DNA of 64,000 nt from Bacteroidetes bacterium OLB10 (GTDB taxonomy: Bacteria > Bacteroidota > Bacteroidia > AKYH767-A > OLB10): positions 62,001 to 126,000 of the forward strand of contig LNBX01000024.1 of NCBI GenBank assembly GCA_001567275.1, in the 5' to 3' direction. Below, piece by piece: positions 8,519 through 16,591 of the stretch. The stretch's first letter is position 1, and the number at the start of each line of letters is the position of its first letter. The notes beneath the pieces are model-generated. The model made no database searches. It had not been told where the DNA came from and saw nothing but the letters and a program-made list of their open reading frames with translations. A program made the position numbers and the translations under genes.

Positions 8519-9841
8519 TTACCAGGGAACTAACGACACACCTATAGTCCATGGACGTAACTCAGGCCCTTTGTTCTTCTTGAAAAAATCAGACAATGCA
8601 TAATTGGCAAACAGCGTATAATTTCTGTAACCAATTCTCACAGTAGCATCATATCTGAATGGGTCAATATTAAAGTCGTCATAGGTTTTATCTTTTTTCT
8701 TGCTGCCATTATCATTATAAACTTTCTTGGTATGTGAACCTAATTTATAACTGAACAACATTCCTGCAGTAATATGAAATGCTTTATTGGCTTCGGTGCT
8801 GGTATTGATGGTGAGCAGTACAGGAACTGTTAGATAACTTACAGTTAGTTTATTTTTTCTCAGGTTCATGGTATCTGCAGTGTACCAGAGTGCATTGGTA
8901 TCAGGTATCAGGCTCATATTTTTTCTGAATCTGAAATTGTTGTAGGATAAACCAACTCCTGTTGAAGCGAGAATGTAATTTTTATACAACTTAAGCTCCT
9001 GCTCGTAAAAGTTGATGTTTACAGCGATGGATTTCTCAGAAATCATTTCCAAAAAATCATAACCATCAGGAGTATCAAAGTGTGATTTGCTGTTGTAAAA
9101 ACCATTGAAACCAATATCGAGGCCGGCCCAGTACGTACCTGCTTTATTGGGTTTATAAGAATCGTTTTTATTAAATTCTTTTTCCTGATATTCTGTTAGC
9201 GGTTCAATCTTTCCAATTCCGCTTATTTCACGATTGATGTGTTTGGGTGTTCCTTTATAATAGATACTTCCTGTTCCTGTTATTGCCGTTGTCAAAGTAT
9301 CCTGTGTAGCTGTAGTCACTGTTCCCACACCACTGATATTTATATTGGCATTATCGGATTTCAAATTCTGAGCTAACAATTTTCCGGAGCCTGAAATATC
9401 TGCAGTCAGTTGATGGGTTCTTCCTTCCAGCTTGGTTTTTCCTGAACCACTGATGTTCACATCTAAGTTTTCAGCATTTGCTACTTTAAGCGAAATTTTT
9501 CCACTTCCTGATACAATTAACTTAAGAGAAGTTGCCGTTAAGGAATCCTTGGTAGTTAAAGACCCTGAACCTGAAATTTCAATAGATTTTATACCGGGAG
9601 CTGAGATTTGAATATTATCACCGGCACCATTAATTATAAGCCGGTTGCCTTCCAGTTGCCACTGAGAACTACCTGAACTATCAGGAGTTTGTATGGAATA
9701 AGCAGTTCCATTTTCAAGAATTACTTTTGATGCACCTTTTATCTCCAGTTCGTTGAAGGGATTTAATGGAGTAATAATTTGTGCTTTAGTCATCAGACCG
9801 GTGGCAGCAATGGCCAACGACAGGAATATTTTTCGATACAT
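8519..9841 (-). CDS. Secreted head-GIN domain and outer-membrane beta-barrel protein
   Basis: A 440-residue exported protein. A signal peptide (MYRKIFLSLAIAATGLMTKAQ) is followed from about residue 30 to 210 by a DUF2807 (head GIN) adhesin-like domain. This shows as repeated I-x-G-x-G-x-[LV] strands (EISGSGSLTTKDS, IVSGSGKISLKVA, NISGSGKTKLEG), typical of a right-handed beta solenoid. After a linker, the C-terminal 200 residues have the alternating aromatic pattern of an outer-membrane barrel and end in a terminal Trp (WTIGVSLVPW). It probably sits in the outer membrane with the GIN part exposed; the ligand is unknown. The gene is convergent with the sigma-54 regulator and monocistronic. Confidence 0.78.
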   Translation of the reverse strand: MYRKIFLSLAIAATGLMTKAQIITPLNPFNELEIKGASKVILENGTAYSIQTPDSSGSSQWQLEGNRLIINGAGDNIQISAPGIKSIEISGSGSLTTKDSLTATSLKLIVSGSGKISLKVANAENLDVNISGSGKTKLEGRTHQLTADISGSGKLLAQNLKSDNANINISGVGTVTTATQDTLTTAITGTGSIYYKGTPKHINREISGIGKIEPLTEYQEKEFNKNDSYKPNKAGTYWAGLDIGFNGFYNSKSHFDTPDGYDFLEMISEKSIAVNINFYEQELKLYKNYILASTGVGLSYNNFRFRKNMSLIPDTNALWYTADTMNLRKNKLTVSYLTVPVLLTINTSTEANKAFHITAGMLFSYKLGSHTKKVYNDNGSKKKDKTYDDFNIDPFRYDATVRIGYRNYTLFANYALSDFFKKNKGPELRPWTIGVSLVPW

Positions 9842-10025
9842 AAAATTAAGATTTTGTCTTGTTTTATGAATAGGACGGCCAAGGGTTTTGAAAAGTTACA
9901 GCCTCCGGTTAAGAAAATTTCGGATAGATTGCGGCTGATTAAATAATGTCAACATAATGTGAAGCAGATAAAAGATATAAAATTTATTCTATTAAATCTG
10001 AATTTCAGTAAATTTAGCCATTAAA

Positions 10026-10043
10026 ATCATATTATAATGTGAT
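10026..10043. promoter_or_regulatory. Operator O1 upstream of the hipB-like promoter
   Basis: ATCATATTATAATGTGAT is an 18-base near-perfect palindrome with one mismatched pair. The same sequence, including the preceding TAAA, recurs 62 bases downstream at O2. It lies just upstream of the -33 element, which suggests a binding site for the HipB-like repressor. Confidence 0.6.
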
Positions 10044-10048
10044 AAGGC

Positions 10049-10079
10049 TTGCATAAACACAGAATATTTTTTATTTTTG
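10049..10079 (+). promoter_or_regulatory. Promoter of the hipB-hipS-hipT locus
   Basis: A -33 TTG at 10049-10051 and an exact -7 box TATTTTTG (TAnnTTTG) at 10072-10079 are separated by 20 bases, the optimal Bacteroidota spacing. The predicted start of transcription is about 10086, leaving a leader of about 13 bases before the ATG at 10099. The promoter is bracketed by O1 and O2. Confidence 0.65.
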
Positions 10080-10087
10080 ACTTTAAA

Positions 10088-10105
10088 ATCACATTATAAT
10101 GTTGG
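10088..10105. promoter_or_regulatory. Operator O2 overlapping the hipB-like start codon
   Basis: ATCACATTATAATGTTGG repeats O1 at a spacing of 62 bases. Its left half completes the palindrome core CACATTATAATGT better than O1 does. It contains the ATG of the hipB-like gene, so repressor bound here would cover the transcription and translation start. Confidence 0.6.
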
Positions 10106-10335
10106 TTAGCTCCATTGGTGAAACAATTAAAAAAAGAAGAAAGCAATTGGGTATTACACAGCCTCATCTGGCTGAACTGGCAAATGTGAATATAAATACT
10201 CTTTATAAACTGGAAAGTGGGATCGGAAATCCTTCATTGGACGTATTAAATAAATTGGCAGAAGTGTTGGGAATGGAATTGAAAATTGAAGTTAAAAAAA
10301 TAACGTTAAATGAGATCAATGGAAATTTACTGTAA
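10099..10335 (+). CDS. hipB: HipB-like XRE-family antitoxin/repressor
   Basis: A 78-residue DNA-binding protein with one helix-turn-helix domain (residues about 5-65: IGETIKKRRKQLGITQPHLA, then ANVNINTLYKLESG and NPSLDVLNKLAEVLGMEL). This is the XRE/HipB fold, with the usual short C-terminal extension. In HipBA and HipBST systems HipB represses its own operon and helps hold the kinase inactive. It is the first gene of a three-gene operon, overlapping the next frame by 26 bases. Two copies of a palindrome flank the promoter, consistent with autorepression. The gene name is by homology and position. Confidence 0.8.
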   Translation: MLVSSIGETIKKRRKQLGITQPHLAELANVNINTLYKLESGIGNPSLDVLNKLAEVLGMELKIEVKKITLNEINGNLL

Positions 10336-10639
10336 CGGAAATTTAGCAGGAACACTGACAGAAGAAAATAAACAACGCTATATATTCAGGTATGATGACA
10401 AATATTATTTCGATTCAGGAAAACAGGCAATCAGTTTAACTTTACCCAAAACACAAAAGGAATATATCAGCAAAACTTTGTTCCCGTTTTTTAGCAATAT
10501 GATTGCTGAAGGAGAGAATAAGAAAATACAAAGCAGGCTATTGAATATTGACGAAAACGACCAGTTTGGATTATTGATGTTTACAGCCACTGCAGATACA
10601 ATTGGAAATATTACTGTTAAAAGAATCAATAGTCAGTGA
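10310..10639 (+). CDS. hipS: HipS-like protein (stand-alone HipA N-terminal domain)
   Basis: A 109-residue protein corresponding to the N-terminal subdomain that in HipA is fused to the kinase: EIYCNGNLAGTLTEE at the start, then YFDSGKQAISLTLPKTQKEY, then LFPFFSNMIAEG. In HipBST of E. coli O127:H6 the equivalent separate protein, HipS, is the antitoxin that blocks the kinase active site; I infer the same role here. The frame opens at ATG 10310, inside hipB; ATG 10319 is an alternative that would begin at the first strand. The 26-base overlap with hipB and 4-base GTGA overlap with the next gene imply coupled translation in fixed ratio. Confidence 0.72.
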   Translation: MRSMEIYCNGNLAGTLTEENKQRYIFRYDDKYYFDSGKQAISLTLPKTQKEYISKTLFPFFSNMIAEGENKKIQSRLLNIDENDQFGLLMFTATADTIGNITVKRINSQ

Positions 10640-11643
10640 GTTTACCGAAAATTAAATATTGCCCCGGAACTCTTGCAGAAGGATTTAATACTTACAGTCC
10701 CTCTTGCTTACGCAAAGTGTTTTATGGAAAATCAGTTAGCCATGTGCTTCCAATTGCTTCTCCTCAAAAAGACGAAAATGTACTTACTGATTTTCTTGAA
10801 AACATGAGAAGAATTTCAATATCCGGTTTTCAAAGTAAAATAAGTATGGTGCTTGATAAAAATGTTTTAAGACTTACCAGAGATGGTGAACAGGGTTCTC
10901 ATATATTAAAACCGATTCCTTCATTAATTAAGAAAAGAAATGAAACTCCTGCAAATGAACACTTGACTATGCAGATTGCAAGTCAGGTATATGGAATAAA
11001 AACAGCAGAGAATGCCCTTGTTTTTTTTAAAGGTGGAGAGCCTGCTTATATTACAAAACGGTTTGATGTAAAAAATATCAAGGAGAAAACCAAATGGGGG
11101 CAGGAAGATTTTGCTTCACTTGCAGGAAAAACAACTCTGCATTCCACTGATAAGTATGAGTACAGTTATGAAGAAGCCGGTTTGTTAATACAAAAATATG
11201 TTCCTGCCTGGCGTGTAGAAATTGAAAAATATTTTTCGTTAGTTGTTTTCAATTTTTTATTTTCAAACGGTGATGCACATCTGAAAAATTTTTCACTTTT
11301 GGAATCAGCAAGCGGAGATTATCTGTTAAGTCCGGCTTATGATTTAATAAACACAAGGCTGCACGTAGATGATTCTGACTTTGCGTTAAACAAAGGTTTG
11401 TTTGCCGACAATTATAAAAGTAGCTATTACAAAAAAAACGGACACCCTTCTAAAAAAGATTTCACAGAATTTGCAAGAAGAATTGGAGTTGCAGATAGAA
11501 GGATAGAGAAATTAATGGCTCCTTTCTTGCAAAAGCAACCTTTTATGGAAGCGTTGATTAAACAATCATTCTTAACCCAAGCCGATAAGAGAGCTTATTT
11601 ATTAATGTACAGTACAAAACGGAATTATCTGATAACGCATTAA
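10636..11643 (+). CDS. hipT: HipT-like serine/threonine kinase toxin (split HipA)
   Basis: A 335-residue HipA-type kinase without the usual N-terminal domain, which is encoded by the preceding gene. Motifs: a Gly-rich loop with Ser-Ile-Ser at 61-63 (RISISGFQSK), TKRFD, the catalytic loop FSNGDAHLKNF and the metal-binding SPAYDLINT. The SIS form of the loop is the autophosphorylation motif described for HipT. HipA phosphorylates GltX and HipT phosphorylates TrpS, arresting translation; the target here is unknown. The start is GTG 10636, which overlaps the stop of the hipS-like gene. About 95 bases separate its end from the convergent gene, with no clear terminator. The gene is full length, with a T8 run that leaves the frame intact. 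Confidence 0.82.
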   Translation: MSLPKIKYCPGTLAEGFNTYSPSCLRKVFYGKSVSHVLPIASPQKDENVLTDFLENMRRISISGFQSKISMVLDKNVLRLTRDGEQGSHILKPIPSLIKKRNETPANEHLTMQIASQVYGIKTAENALVFFKGGEPAYITKRFDVKNIKEKTKWGQEDFASLAGKTTLHSTDKYEYSYEEAGLLIQKYVPAWRVEIEKYFSLVVFNFLFSNGDAHLKNFSLLESASGDYLLSPAYDLINTRLHVDDSDFALNKGLFADNYKSSYYKKNGHPSKKDFTEFARRIGVADRRIEKLMAPFLQKQPFMEALIKQSFLTQADKRAYLLMYSTKRNYLITH

Positions 11644-11738
11644 TAAATTCCATAGATAAACTTTCTCTATAGAAAAAACCAGCGTTATTCCTGAAGAAGT
11701 TATCTGGGAAATCTCAATTAAACCTGTTCGTTAAATCT

Positions 11739-13658
11739 TTATTGTAAAACGATACGCTGCGTTTTAACAATGTCATTGGTAATGATGCAAACATTATATA
11801 TTCCTTTTGCAATGGAGCTTAAATCAAAATCAATAACTCCTGCAGCAAAATTCTTATGTGAGGACTTGGCTACTACTTGCCCTACGGAATTATACACCAT
11901 TACTTTTACATCACCCGGTTTTTTAAGGCTCATATCAATATTCACTTTGCCTGTAGTTGGATTAGGATATACAGTGATATCCGTAAATTCTACAGGATCA
12001 TTCATGCCAACAATAGCACCGGGTGATGCTACAAAATTGTATTCAAACCTGGAACCGAAATCACGCTCAAAATTTCTTGCAATAGAATTATTAAGTCGCA
12101 ATATACGATGATATCCTGTACCCTGGCTTGGATTTGCCCACCAGTACAATCCATCACCTCCGCTATCGGTAATCACATAACGAAAACAACCTGGTGATAC
12201 ATAGAAGGTGTCACGATAAATGGTGTTGGCTGTCATAGAACCTGCCATTCGTTGTACCAAAATGTTTCCGTTTTCATCAATTAATGAATAACCATTCTGA
12301 CCTACTGCTGTATTGGTTTTGACCAGAAGTATAAATGCCGTATCCATCACTTCAGGTACAATGGCATTAGAGTATGCAGTATCATCATAAGCATAATCAT
12401 CAGCAGCATTGTTCACTGACTCAAGATAAACTCTGAAAACGCGGTTGCCTGCAGTGTAACTTACCAATCCGCTCAAGGCAATATCAATAGTCTGAAAAGT
12501 ATTCAGTGAACCGGTCCAGTTGTAAGTGCTTTCAGGTTCGCCCATCAGCCCATATTTTATTACAGCAGATGTAAGCACATTCGAACCATTATTTTTCAAT
12601 CTTATTTTTGGATTGTTACAAACAGGGTTGGTGCGTGAGTACTCAAATTTATCATTAGGTGCAAGTATATCGTCAATAGCAGCATCGTTGCTGAAGTTGA
12701 GCGGACCATATTCAAACAATTGTCCCTCTACAACATAGTTTGCTGAAGGGCTGGCTACGTTATAAACCGGCATATTCATATCAACAATATGTGTTGAACC
12801 CCCTGCAACTGCAAAGTTGTAGTCATTGGGATAAACCCAGTTACCCGGGCACCAGTTGGCACGGTTATACACCCAGGTTCCTCCCTGTGGATATATGGGA
12901 TTGAATCCACATAATCTCCATACGGCTTTATTGTCTACTACATTATTGTCGAATAATACAGTTCTTATTTTAGAACAAAACTCAGCACAGTTACTCGCAT
13001 CAGATCCATGACCTGATTGAGTAATTTTAAGTCGAAGGTTTGCGGTATTTGCATTTACTGTAGTTGTGTCAGGTTGCAGATAATTATCAATAGGATTGGA
13101 TGCATTACCAAACGGAAATGAACCATGCCATAAACGTTTGAAAGCAACAGGATTCATAACCGGTGTGCCTTCTATCAGAGCAAAATCAACATTTATCAGC
13201 CACCCTTTACCTACATTGGTTTCATAGCCTGTGTGGATATATTCTATCTCTACCGAGTCGTGAAGAAACTGTGCATAGTCGGTAACATCCAGTGTCCATG
13301 AAGAGTGAAAAGAAGAATTGAAACTGTTTCCGTAGGGCGTAATATATCGTGCAAGTTCAATATCCTGTGAAGAAGCATTGGCCCCGCCAACTCTGCGGAT
13401 ATAAACATAATCAAGATAATCCCACTCTCCACAAGCCATACCACTCGGACAACGATGAGAAAGCGTAAGTATAATCTTACGGTAGTTTGTGCCTGAAGAT
13501 GGAAATACTGCCCATGCAGGATAACCATTACTTCCTGTACCCGGATTGGTAACTACAGTAACATTGGTATGTGATGAAACATAAGTGGTATCACCATTGC
13601 CGGCAAAGCAATAGACACCTGAAATTAAAAACAGAAGCGTGGTAAAAATCTTATTCAT
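11739..13658 (-). CDS. Secreted PNGase F-like protein with T9SS sorting domain
   Basis: A 639-residue exported protein related to peptide-N-glycosidase F, which cleaves N-linked glycans from asparagine of glycoproteins. The ATG at 13658 is chosen because it opens a signal peptide (MNKIFTTLLFLISGVYCFAG); a start 14 codons earlier would spoil it. The N-terminal PNGase domain shows CPSGMACGEWDYLDYV (acidic residues of the active region). The C-terminal domain shows QSGHGSDASNCAEFC and a CPGNW segment. The last 80 residues, from VTVYPNPTTGKVNI, are a type A T9SS sorting domain, so the product should be secreted or anchored on the surface. Catalytic activity is inferred; many homologues are untested. 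Confidence 0.82.
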   Translation of the reverse strand: MNKIFTTLLFLISGVYCFAGNGDTTYVSSHTNVTVVTNPGTGSNGYPAWAVFPSSGTNYRKIILTLSHRCPSGMACGEWDYLDYVYIRRVGGANASSQDIELARYITPYGNSFNSSFHSSWTLDVTDYAQFLHDSVEIEYIHTGYETNVGKGWLINVDFALIEGTPVMNPVAFKRLWHGSFPFGNASNPIDNYLQPDTTTVNANTANLRLKITQSGHGSDASNCAEFCSKIRTVLFDNNVVDNKAVWRLCGFNPIYPQGGTWVYNRANWCPGNWVYPNDYNFAVAGGSTHIVDMNMPVYNVASPSANYVVEGQLFEYGPLNFSNDAAIDDILAPNDKFEYSRTNPVCNNPKIRLKNNGSNVLTSAVIKYGLMGEPESTYNWTGSLNTFQTIDIALSGLVSYTAGNRVFRVYLESVNNAADDYAYDDTAYSNAIVPEVMDTAFILLVKTNTAVGQNGYSLIDENGNILVQRMAGSMTANTIYRDTFYVSPGCFRYVITDSGGDGLYWWANPSQGTGYHRILRLNNSIARNFERDFGSRFEYNFVASPGAIVGMNDPVEFTDITVYPNPTTGKVNIDMSLKKPGDVKVMVYNSVGQVVAKSSHKNFAAGVIDFDLSSIAKGIYNVCIITNDIVKTQRIVLQ

Positions 13659-13806
13659 CGTAATATGTGTGTGAATTAAAAATAAAAAATGATTTGTCAA
13701 AGGTAATGACTTATAGGTTAGTCACTGGTATTTTCACGAAGTTTTTTATAGTGGTCATTGCCCACAATTCATTGTTAAAAAGAAATAAATTCATAGAATA
13801 AGACCG

Positions 13807-13837
13807 TTGCGTGATTCCGTTTATCTGTTTATTTTTG
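13807..13837 (+). promoter_or_regulatory. Promoter of the FadL-like gene
   Basis: TTG at 13807-13809 and an exact TAnnTTTG box (TATTTTTG) at 13830-13837, 20 bases apart. Transcription would begin near 13844, just before the ATG at 13855, which argues against any translation start further upstream. Confidence 0.6.
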
Positions 13838-13854
13838 TTTGCAGACAATTTGAT

Positions 13855-15093
13855 ATGAAGCTATCTGCACTCATCCTTTCATCAGCCATAACTTTTATCT
13901 TTTTTTCTTCTGCCCATGCAGGTGGTTTTCAGATATCAAGTCAGAGTCAGAAGGCAGCATCCATGGGTGGTTCGCAAACAGCCATGTATAGTGATGCAGC
14001 AACTGTTTTCTACAACCCCGGAGGAATGGTTTTTATCGGGAAAAACACATTGTCTGCCGGAGGGTTTTTGCTGATGCCAGCAGTTGCCTATCGGAGTCCG
14101 CTTACCGGAAAAGTAACTCAGTCAGATAAAGTAAACATCATTCCCTTTTATCTTGGGGGAAGTGTGATGATAGGAGAGAAAATTGCTGCAGGAATTATGG
14201 TTAATTCACCTTTTGGATATGCAACCAAATGGGCTGATAACTGGGAGGGAAGATACACCATTCGAAGTGCCCGGCTGAAAACGGTTTTTATTCAACCTAC
14301 GGCATCTGTAAAAATTTCAGAGAAGTTTGGTTTCGGTGCCGGATTTGTTATGGCAGTTGCTAATTACAAATGGAACAGAGCGATTGGTGTGGCATCTGCA
14401 TCAGCAACAGACGGAGATGTTTCTGCTGATGGAAAAAGTTTTGGTTACGGTTTTAATGCAGGATTGCATTTTCATGCAAACGATAAACTGGATATGGCAC
14501 TCACATATCGAAGTAAGGTAAAACTCAATTTTAAGAATACCGATTTTTCTTTTTCGCAAATACCTTCATCTCTTTCATCATACTATCCTTCGGCACTAAA
14601 AGCTGATGCCACCATGCCTTTACCCTCTGTATTGTCTCTTGCATTTGCTTATAAAGCAACTGATGAATTGACATTTCATCTCGAAACAAATCTTACAGGA
14701 TGGTCATCATTCGATTCTTTGAATTATAGTTTTGAAGAAAACTATAATTATCTCGATAATGAATTTAAGCAAACAAGAAAATATCGTGATGTAATTGCTG
14801 TGCGATTAGGTGTTCAGTATGCATTTACCGAAACTCTGCAAGGCCGTGCGGGTGTTGCTTATGACCAGTCACCTGTGAAAGACAATTTTATTACTACAGA
14901 TATGCCTGATGCAGATAAATATGTTTTTGGACTGGGATTGGGCTATTCATGGAAGTCGGGGTTTACGCTGGAATGCTCTTATCAGTTTGAAACAAAACGC
15001 GAACGCCAGGGGCAAAACAGCGATACACAATTAGACGGTAGTTACAGTTCAATTATGCATGGTGCAGGATTAGGAATTAGTTATAAATTCTGA
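13855..15093 (+). CDS. Outer-membrane FadL/TodX-type transport protein
   Basis: A 412-residue outer-membrane channel for hydrophobic compounds such as long-chain fatty acids. A signal peptide (MKLSALILSSAITFIFFSSA) is followed by the family hallmark GGFQISSQSQKAASMGG, then YSDAATVFYNPGGM. Next come repeated beta strands ending in a terminal Phe (GAGLGISYKF), as needed for barrel assembly. A possible upstream TTG at 13807 is rejected because it is part of the promoter. The lipoprotein gene follows after 11 bases, so the two are probably co-transcribed; esterase plus FadL pairs would make sense for taking up and processing lipids, but that is inference. Confidence 0.88.
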   Translation: MKLSALILSSAITFIFFSSAHAGGFQISSQSQKAASMGGSQTAMYSDAATVFYNPGGMVFIGKNTLSAGGFLLMPAVAYRSPLTGKVTQSDKVNIIPFYLGGSVMIGEKIAAGIMVNSPFGYATKWADNWEGRYTIRSARLKTVFIQPTASVKISEKFGFGAGFVMAVANYKWNRAIGVASASATDGDVSADGKSFGYGFNAGLHFHANDKLDMALTYRSKVKLNFKNTDFSFSQIPSSLSSYYPSALKADATMPLPSVLSLAFAYKATDELTFHLETNLTGWSSFDSLNYSFEENYNYLDNEFKQTRKYRDVIAVRLGVQYAFTETLQGRAGVAYDQSPVKDNFITTDMPDADKYVFGLGLGYSWKSGFTLECSYQFETKRERQGQNSDTQLDGSYSSIMHGAGLGISYKF

Positions 15094-15104
15094 AAAAAAC
15101 AGAG

Positions 15105-16469
15105 ATGAAAAATCTGAGCGAGAAAATTATTATCAGGGTATTTGCAGCTTTTATATTGCTGATTGCAGCATGCAAACCTGAATTGAAAGAATTGAATTTT
15201 GATAACAAGGGTGCAGATTTTTCAAAGTATGTTGCGTTGGGAAGTTCCTATACTGCCGGTTATCAGAACAACGCATTGTTTGATGCTGGACAACAACAAA
15301 GTTTTGCTGCAATACTTGCCAATCAGTTTAAATTAGTTGGTGGAGGAGATTTCAAACAACCGTTGGTGCCGGGAAGTTATGGTGCAGGATTTAATTTCTA
15401 TCTTAAAACTTATATTCCACAGCTAAACCTGAATTATGGTCTCACGTGCGATGGAACTTCCGATTTCAGAACAGGCAATGCAGCTGTGACGGATATTACT
15501 GCCATAGAAAATTACATTGGTGGCGAAGCACCATTCAACAATATGGGTGTGCCGGGAATGAAAGCTACCGATTTGGATAATGCCGATTTCGGTTCGTTGG
15601 ATTTGCAATTATCCAAGAACCCCTTTTACTCACGATTTGCAACGATTCCTGAAAACTCAACAGTACTCACTGATGCAACACGACAACTTCCAACCTTTTT
15701 TACTTTCTGGGTTGGAATGCATGATGTTTATGATTGTGCCATGGCAGGTTATAATCAAACGCTGGCAACCATTACTCCTTTAGCTACATTTCAAAATGCA
15801 GTAGTAAATGCATTAACATCACTTGCTGCAGGAAACAGAAAAGGAGCAGTTGCCAATATTCCCGATATTGTTGATTTACCTTATTTCAGTGCAATTCCTT
15901 ATGATGCTTTGGTGCTTACTCAGGAGCAGGCCGATACTTTGAACTTGCTGTATGCTTCCAATGTTCCGGCTATACATTTTGTTGCCGGCAGAAATGCAAT
16001 GGTTATTTCTGATACACTGACATTACCCTCAATGAAAAGACAACTGAATTCTGATGAGTTGGTTTTACTGTCAGTTCCATTCGACAGTATTTACTGTGCA
16101 GGATGGGGTTCTAATACTCAGAAACCTTTAGGCAATCGTTTTGTGCTTACTACTAATGAAATAAATACCATACGTCAGGCTATAAACAGCTACAACAGTT
16201 TTTTAAAAACCAAGGCTGCCGAAAACAATCTGGCTTATGTGGATATTTATTCTTTGTTTAAAAAACTTAATTCCGGAATTACGTTCAACGGAGTAAAACT
16301 GACGAATGAATTCCTGAAAGGAAACTTTTTCTCTCTCGATGGCATCACCCCAACAGGAAAAGGCAGTGCTGTTATCGCCAATGAATTTATCAAAGCCATC
16401 AACGAAAAATACGGCACGCAGGTTCCTTACGCTGATGTAAATAATTATACAGGAACAATTTTCCCCTGA
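15105..16469 (+). CDS. SGNH/GDSL-hydrolase family lipoprotein
   Basis: A 454-residue lipoprotein. The signal peptide ends in a lipobox (LLIAAC, Cys at 22), placing it in the outer or inner membrane. The GDSL-like block 1 is VALGSSYTAGYQNN at about residue 43, with Ser as the expected nucleophile. Later come FWVGMHDVYDC (block V-like) and a C-terminal FFSLDGITPTGKGSAVIANEF, where the catalytic Asp-x-x-His of the family is replaced by Asp-Gly-Ile-Thr. The missing His suggests altered or lost esterase activity. It lies 11 bases after the FadL-like gene and 20 before a tRNA gene. Confidence 0.75.
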   Translation: MKNLSEKIIIRVFAAFILLIAACKPELKELNFDNKGADFSKYVALGSSYTAGYQNNALFDAGQQQSFAAILANQFKLVGGGDFKQPLVPGSYGAGFNFYLKTYIPQLNLNYGLTCDGTSDFRTGNAAVTDITAIENYIGGEAPFNNMGVPGMKATDLDNADFGSLDLQLSKNPFYSRFATIPENSTVLTDATRQLPTFFTFWVGMHDVYDCAMAGYNQTLATITPLATFQNAVVNALTSLAAGNRKGAVANIPDIVDLPYFSAIPYDALVLTQEQADTLNLLYASNVPAIHFVAGRNAMVISDTLTLPSMKRQLNSDELVLLSVPFDSIYCAGWGSNTQKPLGNRFVLTTNEINTIRQAINSYNSFLKTKAAENNLAYVDIYSLFKKLNSGITFNGVKLTNEFLKGNFFSLDGITPTGKGSAVIANEFIKAINEKYGTQVPYADVNNYTGTIFP

Positions 16470-16489
16470 AAGACTAACTGCAGATTTCA

Positions 16490-16563
16490 GCCACTTTAGC
16501 TCAGCAGGTTAGAGCGGTTGTTTCGTAAACAACAGGTCTGGGGTTCGATTCCCCAAGGTGGCT
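16490..16563 (+). tRNA. tRNA-Thr (anticodon CGT)
   Basis: A complete 74-base cloverleaf. The acceptor stem is GCCACTT/AAGGTGGC, the D arm GCTC...GAGC, the anticodon stem GTTGT/ACAAC with loop TTCGTAA, and the T arm TGGGG TTCGATT CCCCA. Anticodon CGT reads ACG (Thr). CCA is not encoded. It stands alone between convergent protein genes. Confidence 0.95.
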
Positions 16564-16591
16564 CGATAAAAATTTTCAGACAGAAATTTTA

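Noticed and set aside
13807..13855. Earlier TTG start for the FadL-like protein
   Set aside because: That TTG is the -33 element of a promoter and lies upstream of the predicted transcript start; the ATG at 13855 opens a signal peptide.
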